Source: Tritrichomonas foetus (taxonomy: Eukaryota > Parabasalia > Tritrichomonadida > Tritrichomonadidae). From it: a stretch of DNA of 13,538 bases. Shown piece after piece: positions 1 through 8,308 of the stretch; the stretch's first letter is position 1; the number at the start of each line of letters is the position of its first letter. The notes beneath the pieces were generated by a model. That model had not been told where the DNA came from. It searched no databases and saw only the letters and a list, made by a program, of their open reading frames with translations. The stretch covers positions 43,735-57,272 of the forward strand of contig MLAK01001182.1 of NCBI GenBank assembly GCA_001839685.1, written 5' to 3'. Position numbers and translations under genes: made by a program.

Positions 1-212
1 AAAATATAGAGAATAGAATTATAGAATATAGACAAAATATAGAGAATAGAAATATAGAAAATAGAATAATAAACTTATAGAAAAGAAATATCTTTTCTTT
101 GAATAAAAACATAGAAAATGCCAATGTTTTTCATTTTACTTTATCTGATTTCATTTCATTTTATTTCATTATCATAATTTTAAACATGAACACTGTTTCA
201 AGGAAACATTTA
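1..212. repeat. AT-rich spacer with short imperfect direct repeats
   Basis: No gene is visible. The first 100 bases are built from variants of the words atagaa and atagag. An 18-base block is repeated exactly at 1-18 and 34-51. A second patch around 130-173 repeats tttcatttta-like words. This looks like slippage-prone spacer downstream of the minus-strand peptidase gene. It shows no terminal inverted repeats or coding potential that would point to a mobile element. Confidence 0.6.
209..212 (-). terminator. Candidate TAAA polyadenylation signal
   Basis: On the minus strand the TGA stop of the GP63-like gene is followed at once by TAAA. In Trichomonas vaginalis the polyadenylation signal is reported as UAAA at or just after the stop codon, so the position fits. 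The word is common in AT-rich DNA, so this is only suggestive. Confidence 0.3.
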
Positions 213-2006
213 TCACTGTTCTTCTAATAAAACAACTCTCACTGAATTCGACGATTCAAATCCAGAAGCAATAGATAATATATCTGCATCATTTAAATCT
301 TTATTTCTTTGAATATGCTTTGTAATCAAAATCGAAACGAGTATGACAATGCCCACACCACATATTACAACTGAAACAGCAATTATTAAAATTAACTGTG
401 GTGGATATTTAGCTGTGGACTCTCTTTGTGGCTCAGTAAATGTAGTATTTCTGTAGGAAAGTATTGTACATATCATTTCTAGAGGAGGACATTCTATGGA
501 AACTGTCTTATTTTCAAACTCAAGATTATATCCATCGTATTTGCATAATAAAGATTCATTTCCATAAAAAATAAATAATTTTGTATTATTATCTGTGCAT
601 TCCATTTTGTAACATCTGGGATAATGATCAGTTTGATTTAAAGTTGAGTGTGTGCATATTGAATCTATTCCATAATATTCACCATAATGGTTTTTCAAAT
701 TATTTTCTGTATATAAACATGACTGCTCAAGTATAGGAATTTTATGATGAATAAAATCTAAAGAAGGCTTTAATCCTCTCGAGTTAGTCTTATTTGGATC
801 ATAAAACAGTTGTGATTGACAAAATATTTTTTCATTTTCATTGAATGTTTCATTGCAATTAACATCATGAACAATTTTTGAACATACTGCAGGCCCACTA
901 TAATCATATGAAATCGTTATATTAGACAATGACTGCCGCTCATCACACATATAATCTGATGGAATTGATAACGATGGTGGTGATCCATTAATGCTACTGT
1001 TAACACCCCATAGTAATGGCTCTGCCATGGAAAAGTTACAAGTGTACCATCCTGTTGCTTCAAGTAAAGTTAAAGACAAATCTGAGATTGAAATTGGATG
1101 AATACTATTCGTAGTCATCAATTCATGCATATATATTGATCCTTTTGGATGTGATATATCAGAATTATAGTCTTCTAATATTAAGCCAGGTGGAATACTT
1201 TTGCTGATTCTTCTATGATTAAATCTTTGATTAAAAAACTTTCTTAATAAAGGTGTGTGTAAAACCGTAAAAACTTTGTTTGGATATTCGTTTTCTTTTG
1301 AATAGTCATTTAAAGGTAATGATGAACCATATGGAAGTCCAGTTTTACGATGAATCCATAATGGATAAGCTTCTTCGTTTATTCCTAGTATATGAAAACA
1401 CTCATGAAGAATTCCAGTAAAAAATTCTCTATGCATTGAATTATAATTCTGAGATATATTAGGAATGGCTGAAGGATTAATATACAAACCAGCTGTTATA
1501 GGGCGATTTGTGACAGGGCTTGTTTGATCAAATAAAGAAGCCGCAACTGTTTGATTCCTGTTTGAATCGCCAAATGGTCTAGATACAACAGAAATATGCA
1601 AATCAATGGTTGAATAAGTTTTCTCACTAATTAAAATATCTTCGATTACATTGGTTGTAATTTTATTATTTGTTCTAGGTACTTGAATCAAACTTGAAAG
1701 ATAATCATTAATGTTGTTCAGAGAATCTTCTAAAACATGAATTTTTTGTTCAGTCAAAATATCACTTTCTGAACATGTATATGTACCTAGTAACCATGAT
1801 ATATCTTGTTCAGGCTCATAACACATAAATTTATCAGAATTATAGATTAATTCAAAGTCAAACATAATTCTTATTGGAAAATAATCATTTGCTCCTTTTT
1901 TAAAAGTATATAGCGATTTATCGTTCTTTTTTCTATATCCTCTATTGTTATGTATGATCTTTTGTACACATCTGTGGAGAATTAAACCACAAACATAAAA
2001 AAACAT
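213..2006 (-). CDS. GP63/leishmanolysin-like M8 zinc metallopeptidase, membrane-anchored
   Basis: A cell-surface peptidase of family M8. I place the start at the ATG at 2004-2006; the codon just upstream is GTG, an unlikely start in a eukaryote. This gives 597 residues. A short hydrophobic leader (residues 2-10) is followed by His-Arg-Cys, which resembles the conserved start of the GP63 propeptide. The zinc site is HECFHxxG at residues 201-208 (bases 1392-1406 encode HECFH). The third ligand is probably His286 in SHPKG, 11 residues before Met297 of the Met-turn (HELMT). The ATGWY motif follows near 317-321. A Cys-rich region with about a dozen N-glycosylation sequons leads to one transmembrane helix (about 538-562) and a tail of about 35 residues. 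The active site looks intact, and anchoring by a helix rather than GPI is typical of trichomonad GP63. It is divergently arranged with the hexosaminidase gene. The 5' end lacks the CpG enrichment seen in plus-strand genes. Confidence 0.9.
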   Translation of the reverse strand: MFFYVCGLILHRCVQKIIHNNRGYRKKNDKSLYTFKKGANDYFPIRIMFDFELIYNSDKFMCYEPEQDISWLLGTYTCSESDILTEQKIHVLEDSLNNINDYLSSLIQVPRTNNKITTNVIEDILISEKTYSTIDLHISVVSRPFGDSNRNQTVAASLFDQTSPVTNRPITAGLYINPSAIPNISQNYNSMHREFFTGILHECFHILGINEEAYPLWIHRKTGLPYGSSLPLNDYSKENEYPNKVFTVLHTPLLRKFFNQRFNHRRISKSIPPGLILEDYNSDISHPKGSIYMHELMTTNSIHPISISDLSLTLLEATGWYTCNFSMAEPLLWGVNSSINGSPPSLSIPSDYMCDERQSLSNITISYDYSGPAVCSKIVHDVNCNETFNENEKIFCQSQLFYDPNKTNSRGLKPSLDFIHHKIPILEQSCLYTENNLKNHYGEYYGIDSICTHSTLNQTDHYPRCYKMECTDNNTKLFIFYGNESLLCKYDGYNLEFENKTVSIECPPLEMICTILSYRNTTFTEPQRESTAKYPPQLILIIAVSVVICGVGIVILVSILITKHIQRNKDLNDADILSIASGFESSNSVRVVLLEEQ

Positions 2007-2189
2007 CACGGAATTTTGATGAAATTGAAAATAATTTGATTTCTCTCAATACATCATGTTTTCACCTTTTTGAATGGTTTATTTGAAGTTTAATGTTTTC
2101 ACATTTCTTCAAATTATCCTCATTGAAAGAATTTTATTAGCATAGAGAATAAAGAAAAATCTTGATATTTTCATTGAGAAACAATTAAA

Positions 2190-2216
2190 ATGTGATTTTG
2201 TTTTTCGAAATCACAT
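2190..2216. repeat. Inverted repeat with 9-base arms
   Basis: ATGTGATTT at 2190-2198 and its exact complement AAATCACAT at 2208-2216 are separated by 9 bases. The arm sequence ATGTGATTT recurs as a direct copy at 2345-2353. It could be a hairpin or a dimeric protein-binding site. Chance occurrence cannot be excluded in AT-rich DNA. Confidence 0.5.
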
Positions 2217-2256
2217 GATATGAAAAAAAAAATTGAGATTGACGCCATTCTCCAAT

Positions 2257-2279
2257 TTATTGAATGTATGATTCAATAA
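2257..2279. repeat. Inverted repeat with 9-base arms
   Basis: TTATTGAAT at 2257-2265 and ATTCAATAA at 2271-2279 are perfect inverted copies around a 5-base centre. It lies in the same divergent spacer as the 2190-2216 inverted repeat. Confidence 0.5.
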
Positions 2280-2624
2280 TATTTTAACGATAATTATGCA
2301 TCGCTGTTAACGCCAAGGGGTTAGATTTTGGATCAATGCATGAAATGTGATTTGAAAAGATTTGTGAACATGGAGAATTGTATTCCCAAATCCAATGCCA
2401 TTCTTTCTGAAAAACATTTATTCCCTCAAGATTTCACCCAGAAATAAGAGTGATTCAAAAGGGATTTTGCAAAAAAAAAAAAAAAAACAACAACAACATT
2501 CGAATAAATATTTTTCCTCAATCAATCATAACCGACTTTCAATTTTATAACTTCACTATTCACAAAATTATCGACAAACATTCAAATCATTCCTTTGAAA
2601 TAAATCTTTTTCAATACCATTTTT

Positions 2625-4556
2625 ATGTTAGTCTTTCTTTCTCTCTGGCTAACAGCCAATTGCGTTCCACCCACGATCGTTCCATATCCAAACTCCATGA
2701 CAGTTCATGGAGGCCAATGGTCAATCACAAAAGATTCACAAATTGGTTATAACCCAAATTTTGCTGATGCTCAAAAACTTGCCAATTTTATCTCGGATTC
2801 GTTAGTTTCACCGCTCGGCTATCGTCTTAAGGTCGTTTCTGATCAGCCATCCTTCGGAATTTACTTAGATCAAGAATCCGAATCGATCGACGAATATACG
2901 CTTTCAATGGACCAAAACGTTGCTACTATTTACGGCAAGAACTACGAACGCCTTTTCAATGGTTTCCAAAGCCTTCTCCAAATTCTTCCACCACAAATAT
3001 ATTCCAAAACCGCCCAAACAGGAATTGAATGGACAGCTCCATGCGTAACGGTCGTCGATGCCCCAAGATTTCAATGGAGAGGTTTGATGGTTGACATTTG
3101 TCGTCACTTTTTCACGGTGGATGAAATCAAAACCATTTTAGATGGAATGTGCCACTACAAAATGAATACTTTACACTTCCATATGACAGAAGATCAAGGC
3201 TGGCGTCTTGAATTGAAGAAATATCCACTTTTGACTGAAGTTGGATCCATCCGTGATGAATCACCAAAAATGTGGGACAGAAATCATGGCGATGGAATCC
3301 CATATGGTCCTTTCTATTTAACAGCTGATGATGTCAAAGAAATCATCAACTATGCCCACGACAGATCAATCACAGTTGTTCCAGAAATTGAAATGCCAGG
3401 TCATGCTCTTGCCTGTCTTTCTGGCTACCCACAATATTCCTGCACAGGCGGTCCATTCAAGCCAAGATGCATTTGGGGAGTCGAAGAAGACATTTTCTGT
3501 GCTGGAAACGACGATACAATTCAATTTTTGGAAGATTTGTTAGATGAAGTTCTTAATATTTTCCCAAGTGAATATATTCACCTTGGTGGTGATGAATGCC
3601 CACGTACACGTTGGGAAAAGTGTCCAAAATGTCAACAAAGAATGAAGGATAATGGCTTGACAAACACCGATCAATTGCAAAGTTGGTTTACTCAACATTT
3701 CGCAAATTATTTAGCAGCGAAAGGTCATAAATTAATCGGTTGGGATGAAGTCCTTGTCGGAGGTTTGAAGTTCCCACCAGAAGCAACAATCATGATTTAT
3801 CATGGAGTTGATTCTGCAATCACTGCAGCACAAAGAGGACACAATGTTATCATGGCACAAGATAAATACATTTATTTGGATTATTATCAATTCTGTGGTA
3901 AAGAAACATATGAATACATTTATGGTTATAATAGTATTCATAGAGTTTATCATTATGATCCAACAGGTGGCATTGATGATAACTTGAAGCATTTCATCAT
4001 TGGTGCACAAGCACAACTTTGGTCTGAGTGCATTTGGGATATTGAACAACTTCAATATAAAGCATTCCCACGTGGTATTGCTTTAGCTGAATCAACATGG
4101 TCAAAGCTTGAAGATAAAGACTTCAGTCGTTTCATGCGTGATTTTGAACGAACTCAAAAAGAGAGATTGGAATGTATGGGATTAAATGCAGCACCAATCC
4201 ATTTCGGTGAAAGAGCTGAATGGAAATCAGGAGATTTCCCAGCTAATCAATGGGTAACTGCAGAATGGACTGTCACTGGAGTTACTGTTCAAAAAGCTCA
4301 AATGGAAGCTGCTTTCCTCTATACTTCAGGAAATCATATGTTACGAATGAGAAATGTTAAAATGCTCTATGATGGTGCTGTTATTGCTGAGGATAATCAT
4401 GAAGGAACAGCTGAAGAGAATCCAAAGAATAACATTTATACCCTCAATCCAGGATCAGGTCCAGGAAATAAGAAGATCACAATTTCAGCAGAAGTTTACT
4501 GTGATGGAGGAAGTGATAGCAATGGTGTCATATATGTATATGGAAAGACACTCTAA
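2625..4556 (+). CDS. Secreted GH20 beta-N-acetylhexosaminidase
   Basis: Removes terminal N-acetylglucosamine or N-acetylgalactosamine from glycoconjugates. The protein has 643 residues. A signal peptide (1 to about 13, hydrophobic then ANC) predicts secretion or lysosomal targeting. A GH20b-like N-terminal domain covers about 17-145 and the catalytic barrel about 146-505. Visible motifs are WRGLMVD with substrate-binding Arg152, HFHMTEDQGWR (184-194), PEIEMPGH (253-260), the catalytic pair Asp323-Glu324 in HLGGDE, IGWDE (371-375) and QLWSE (464-468). Residues about 520-643 form an extra domain rich in predicted strands. The catalytic core, with CTGGPF and the cysteine-rich ECPRTRWEKCPKC stretch, reads closest to Bacteroidetes GH20 enzymes, which suggests lateral transfer; a tree is needed. 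The ATG used opens the signal peptide, so the start is well supported. The 5' part is CpG-rich and the 3' part nearly CpG-free. Confidence 0.96.
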   Translation: MLVFLSLWLTANCVPPTIVPYPNSMTVHGGQWSITKDSQIGYNPNFADAQKLANFISDSLVSPLGYRLKVVSDQPSFGIYLDQESESIDEYTLSMDQNVATIYGKNYERLFNGFQSLLQILPPQIYSKTAQTGIEWTAPCVTVVDAPRFQWRGLMVDICRHFFTVDEIKTILDGMCHYKMNTLHFHMTEDQGWRLELKKYPLLTEVGSIRDESPKMWDRNHGDGIPYGPFYLTADDVKEIINYAHDRSITVVPEIEMPGHALACLSGYPQYSCTGGPFKPRCIWGVEEDIFCAGNDDTIQFLEDLLDEVLNIFPSEYIHLGGDECPRTRWEKCPKCQQRMKDNGLTNTDQLQSWFTQHFANYLAAKGHKLIGWDEVLVGGLKFPPEATIMIYHGVDSAITAAQRGHNVIMAQDKYIYLDYYQFCGKETYEYIYGYNSIHRVYHYDPTGGIDDNLKHFIIGAQAQLWSECIWDIEQLQYKAFPRGIALAESTWSKLEDKDFSRFMRDFERTQKERLECMGLNAAPIHFGERAEWKSGDFPANQWVTAEWTVTGVTVQKAQMEAAFLYTSGNHMLRMRNVKMLYDGAVIAEDNHEGTAEENPKNNIYTLNPGSGPGNKKITISAEVYCDGGSDSNGVIYVYGKTL

Positions 4557-4997
4557 TTAAAATCATACAAACATAGTGAAAAATATTTTCTTTTTTTGAA
4601 ATTTGAATTTAGGATAGATTTCAAAGTTTGAAATGACAATTGATATATCTTTATTTTACATTCCTAAAACAAAATATAATTGCTATTTATTGTCAGATTT
4701 CTGTGAACGATAGAATGTAAAAATTAATGTTGAGAGTGATGTTTTCGTTTCTAAAATAGAAATTAAAACAGTAAGACTATGGAAGTCTAAAAGAGTTAAT
4801 TTTAAGCTTGGGTTTGAATTACTTGGCAAGTTTTTTTGGTGTTTTCGCAGATTAAGTGATTAGCACATTATTGAATTTTTAAATAGTTTATACTTTACCG
4901 ATAATATTGATTCTTTCAAAATTCAAAGGCTATTCCTGAATCTGAAAAATTATCGAGGTTTTCTATTTTTATTTGGTCGTCCAATAATCGAATAAAA
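4557..4997. other. Intergenic spacer, no gene seen
   Basis: This 441-base AT-rich stretch separates two plus-strand genes. It holds small perfect hairpin candidates: a 17-base palindrome at 4618-4634 (ATTTCAAA, G, TTTGAAAT) and TTTCTA/TAGAAA around three A bases near 4747-4761. I see no coding potential and no clear promoter element. Confidence 0.5.
4558..4561 (+). terminator. Candidate TAAA polyadenylation signal
   Basis: TAAA begins two bases after the TAA stop of the hexosaminidase gene, which fits the trichomonad UAAA pattern. The evidence is weak because the word is frequent in this sequence. Confidence 0.3.
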
Positions 4998-6269
4998 ATG
5001 AGCCTTCGTTGTCGATCTCTCTTTTCCCCACTTCAAGTCGGTCCAATGCACATTAAAAACAGATTTATGCGATCAGCGACATGCGAACAAATGAGTGAAC
5101 GAGACGGTCGTCCTTCCCGCCAGCTGTTCGACGTAATGAGCGATCTTATCGACGGCGACGTTGGCCTGATCATTCCTGGCTCCATGTACACGCTTGAAAC
5201 CGGAAAGATATCGCATAAGCAATCCGGATTGACTAGTAAAGAAATGGCGGAAGACTGGAGACCAGTGATTTCATATGCACATCAGAACGATGCAAAAGTT
5301 ATGTTTCAGTTAAGTCACGGTGGGTTTCTTTCATTATCGCAGCGAGTCGAAGTCAAAAAGATCAAAAAAGATAAACAGAAGAAGAAGTATTTTATGAATT
5401 CGAATGACCAAAATACAAGTCAAAAAGTTTTTATTCAAAATGATAATTCAAATAATGTCAACGACATTGGAAAAGTTGGTGAATTAAATGAAATAACAAC
5501 AAGAAATATCTTTCGTGGTTATAATAAAATTTTTTCATATATTAAAAATTTAAAGCAGAGTGAGATCGAAGATATTATTAGTTCATTTGCAAATGCCGCT
5601 AAACTTGCAGAATCAGTGGGAGCTGATGGTGTTCAGATTCATGCAAGTCACGGCTATTTATTGTCTGAATTTTTGGCGCCAATTTCAAATTTCAGAACAG
5701 ACGAATTTGGAAGAACTTTAGGGAACAAAACTAAGATCATCCGCGAAATTGTTGATGCCATTCGACAATCAACAAAACCATCTTTTAGCGTTTCTATCAA
5801 AATCGGAACAATGTTCGGAATATCACAAAAAAAATTATCACAAATTATTTCCAAACATTTAAATAATGGAATTGATTTCTATGAAATATCAACAGGATAT
5901 TTAAACCCTTTGAGTACGATTCGTGTGCAACCAACAAAATTCAACGTGAGAGGGATTGCCCAGCGAATAATTAATCCATGGCCGTTTTATGAAGAATATT
6001 GTGTAGATGCAGCCAAATATGTAAAGAAAAAGTCACCCGAGAAAATTATAGCATCAGTTGGAGGATGGAGAGACTCAAAAAGTATGGAAAAAGCAATTTC
6101 ACGAGGTAAGATTGATTTAATATCTATGTCTCGTCCTTTCATCCGTGAGCCAAACCTTGTTCGAAAGATTAAGGATGGAAAATCACGCCACGCAAAATGC
6201 AAAAATTGTGGGAAATGTATGCTGGATCATGGAAACAATAGACTTGGTGTACATTGTTATTTCCCATAA
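4998..6269 (+). CDS. NADH:flavin oxidoreductase, Old Yellow Enzyme family
   Basis: An FMN-dependent ene-reductase-type barrel of 423 residues, probably cytosolic as no signal peptide is visible. Order of motifs: LFSPLQVGPMHIKNR (8-22), the RSAT subfamily signature (25-28), FQLSHGG with Gln104 where FMN-contacting Gln lies, the His-x-x-His pair His215/His218 in IHASHGYL, FLAP and FRTDEFGR (225-239), SVGG (353-356) and SMSRPFIREP (376-385) for FMN phosphate binding. Between Gly109 and Glu189 lies a K/N/S-rich segment (about 118-176) that is some 40 residues longer than usual. The tail carries Cys401, Cys404, Cys407 and Cys420, like the CxxC cluster at the end of bacterial relatives; metal or Fe-S binding is possible but unproven. 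The substrate cannot be told from sequence. Homologues are mainly bacterial, so transfer is likely. The first 300 bases contain about 23 CpG and the last 300 about 8. Confidence 0.9.
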   Translation: MSLRCRSLFSPLQVGPMHIKNRFMRSATCEQMSERDGRPSRQLFDVMSDLIDGDVGLIIPGSMYTLETGKISHKQSGLTSKEMAEDWRPVISYAHQNDAKVMFQLSHGGFLSLSQRVEVKKIKKDKQKKKYFMNSNDQNTSQKVFIQNDNSNNVNDIGKVGELNEITTRNIFRGYNKIFSYIKNLKQSEIEDIISSFANAAKLAESVGADGVQIHASHGYLLSEFLAPISNFRTDEFGRTLGNKTKIIREIVDAIRQSTKPSFSVSIKIGTMFGISQKKLSQIISKHLNNGIDFYEISTGYLNPLSTIRVQPTKFNVRGIAQRIINPWPFYEEYCVDAAKYVKKKSPEKIIASVGGWRDSKSMEKAISRGKIDLISMSRPFIREPNLVRKIKDGKSRHAKCKNCGKCMLDHGNNRLGVHCYFP

Positions 6270-6270
6270 A
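6267..6270 (+). terminator. Candidate TAAA polyadenylation signal overlapping the stop codon
   Basis: The TAA stop of the oxidoreductase gene is followed by A, giving TAAA that overlaps the stop. This arrangement is described for Trichomonas vaginalis mRNAs. As a single four-base match it is weak evidence. Confidence 0.35.
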
Positions 6271-6351
6271 TACTATTCATCGATTAATTTTATGTTTAAG
6301 GGATCAGTACATAACAACAAAGCTCTTTCAATTTATTATTTATTATTTTCA

Positions 6352-6989
6352 GTCACTAATATACCAGAAAACAGAATATTTCTATGGAGTAATAGTTATA
6401 TTGCTAACAATGAATATGAATATGATCAGGTTAAAATAAGAATATTTAAGTATTGAAAAAGCATATCTCCTGATTAGAAACATTAGTTTCTTTCTGAATA
6501 TGAATGGTTAAACAGCAGTTTCTTAACCCTATCAACAATCTATGAAAAAGCACAAGTACCTATTGAACCTTCATTTTTGAATTATAAATCTTTTGTAATG
6601 AAAATAATAAATAGCCCCGATATTAATAATCTTGGTAATGATCTTTGGGGTTGCGGATTAATTGAATGGTTATTCAAAGTAAGTTTAAACACTATGTAAA
6701 TTATTTGAAATCACAACAAGGGAACATGATATTTTTTTTTCCTCCATTCAGACATCTCTATTTTCTTTTATGGAAAAGAGATCAAAAGAATCTATTCAGC
6801 TTATATTTACATCAATCATAAATTTACTTTCACAGAATGTTAAACATTCTTCAATTCACTGAAAAGGAGCTGAATGATCAAATCGAAGAAATCTTTGCGA
6901 AATTGACTGATGTTTCAATATTATGTATCAATAAGAAACTTTGTACCATCATGAAAGTAATCATATTTAATAGTATATTAGTATCTTAA
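6352..6989 (+). pseudogene. Probable decayed protein-coding gene, family unknown
   Basis: Several protein-like fragments run in order on the plus strand. 6352-6453 reads VTNIPENRIFLWSNSY and onward to a TGA. In the same frame, after stops at 6454, 6475 and 6484, 6487-6678 is open and includes NNLGNDLWGCGLIEWLFK. In the next frame 6752-6859 is open (TSLFSFMEKRSKESIQ and onward). In the third frame 6837-6989 is open from an ATG (MLNILQFTEKELNDQIEE and onward, 50 residues). The composition resembles coding DNA more than the surrounding AT-rich spacer. The pieces look helix-rich. I do not recognise the family. The segment 6679-6751 looks like a GT-AG intron joining the second and third pieces, but even with it removed, stops and a frame shift remain. 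A set of chance ORFs is the alternative. Confidence 0.4.
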
Positions 6990-7751
6990 ATTCTTATGAG
7001 AACATGTTTATTGAACTTAGTTAAAATAGAAATAAACAGAAGTTGATGTTTCTTGATTTTTCTTTTCTATCCTCATTTTAAATATCATTGATGATATTTT
7101 TAATATTTCTAAGTGATTAACTTGTTACAGTAATTTATTGTGTTTTCCTGATGAATTGTTCTTCGAATTATTGAATTTTGTTTGGGATTGTTAAGTAAGG
7201 GAAAATATTAAATTTTGGTAAAACTTCCTTGACTCGATTTTATTTTTGGATATTGACCTGGATGTTAAAGCATGCAAAATAGTCATATAAAATAGCGATT
7301 TTAAGAAGTAAATTTTCATCAAGTTATTGTTCTTCAATCAGACATTTTAAGTCTGAAAATTAAAACCTGTTCTTAAAATCACCTAATTTAATTGAATATC
7401 CAAACATTTTCAAGAAATATATGTTATTAGTTTCAATAGCTTGGAATGACATCATACTGATTTTGAAAACTTTACTCAAATAAATCTATAAGAATGACCA
7501 ATAAACTATTTAAAATTATTAAAAGAAAAATTCTCAATATCTCACTATAAACTTGTTATTTTCTGAATAGAAAGTAACATTTATATGTATTATTCATTTA
7601 CATAACCAATTTATTAATTAGTTTTTCAATATTTTCTATAAATAGGGAAATAAAATCACGATATGAAATTGAAACTACATATTGAATATTAATTCTCTTT
7701 ATGGTTAATTTCTATCGAATTAGGTCAATTTTTTTTTAATCTTTTCTCTCG
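6990..7751. other. Intergenic spacer, no gene seen
   Basis: This is very AT-rich DNA upstream of the acetyltransferase gene. I see only small hairpin candidates, such as TCAGAC/GTCTGA at 7338-7356, and no convincing open frame. The promoter of the acetyltransferase gene must lie at its right end, where a T-run follows TCAATT at about 7723-7738. Confidence 0.5.
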
Positions 7752-8255
7752 ATGTTGAAGAGGAATAAAAGCCTTTCGATCCGTCCAGCCAACATGAATG
7801 ATGGCGATTTCGTTATTGATGCAATCCACGACATAGTCAGAATCTGTCTTGATAAAACAAATATTCCACTCATTCCCGACGATTTAGCCAACAGCCTCTG
7901 GCGCAACATGATAGAAAATCCTAAAGATTACCATTGCCTGATTGCTGAAAGTGAGGGGAAAAAAGTTGGAACAGCAGTTTTAGGATTTCACCAATCCCTG
8001 AATCACCTTGGCCCAATTTGTGAACTTCAAGATTTGTATGTGAATAGTGATGCTCGTGGAACTGGTGCTGGTGCAAGGCTCCTTGAGCGAGTCGAAAAAG
8101 AGGCAGAAGAAAGAGGATGCGTCGCAATCGAGCTTCTGATGCCTGACCCAGGAACGCCCCTTGACAAGGAAAGAAATGAATTTTATGAAAGAAAGGGATA
8201 TAAATTAGAAGGGCTTTCAAGATACAAGCCTTTAAGAACAACTTTATATAAGTAA
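7752..8255 (+). CDS. GNAT-family N-acetyltransferase
   Basis: A single-domain acetyl-CoA-dependent N-acetyltransferase of 167 residues, the usual size for the family. It starts with a beta-strand SIRPANMND typical of GNAT proteins. The strand ELQDLYVNSDARGTG leads into the acetyl-CoA pyrophosphate loop R102-G-T-G-A-G-A108, matching the Q/RxxGxG/A motif A. The helix LLERVEKEAEERG follows, and then NEFYERKGYKLEG, where GNATs have the motif B tyrosine segment. No targeting signal is seen, so it is probably cytosolic. The substrate (amine, amino acid or protein) cannot be inferred. It resembles small bacterial GNATs, so lateral origin is plausible. The start is the only early in-frame ATG before the conserved strand. 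A tandem repeat begins 53 bases after the stop. Confidence 0.9.
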   Translation: MLKRNKSLSIRPANMNDGDFVIDAIHDIVRICLDKTNIPLIPDDLANSLWRNMIENPKDYHCLIAESEGKKVGTAVLGFHQSLNHLGPICELQDLYVNSDARGTGAGARLLERVEKEAEERGCVAIELLMPDPGTPLDKERNEFYERKGYKLEGLSRYKPLRTTLYK

Positions 8256-8308
8256 GTTATAATTCATCAATCATTTTTTGGATTTATTAAGTAAAATTCT
8301 TTATGTTT

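Larger units (their letters stand above)
2007..2624. promoter_or_regulatory. Divergent intergenic region between peptidase and hexosaminidase genes
   Basis: About 618 bases lie between two genes transcribed away from each other, so both promoters must lie here or overlap the gene ends. I see no credible coding sequence. Two inverted repeats are present (2190-2216 and 2257-2279), along with a 17-base A run at 2471-2487 followed by CAA triplets. Matches to the Trichomonas vaginalis initiator pattern TCAYTW occur on the plus strand at 2553-2558 and approximately at 2587-2591. They lie 36 to 70 bases before the ATG, farther than the short leaders usual in trichomonads. Promoter elements are therefore not assigned. 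Confidence 0.5.

Noticed and set aside
2471..2499. A-run followed by CAA triplets as a retroposition scar
   Set aside because: No duplicated target site or reverse-transcribed gene copy is visible next to it; simple slippage explains it.
2450..2752. Open frame of 100 codons upstream of and overlapping the hexosaminidase gene
   Set aside because: It starts with GTG, runs through the A run and CAA triplets, and overlaps the well-supported signal peptide region in another frame.
3732..4055. Minus-strand frame inside the hexosaminidase gene
   Set aside because: It is antisense to a conserved catalytic domain and has no recognisable motif; it is a shadow frame.
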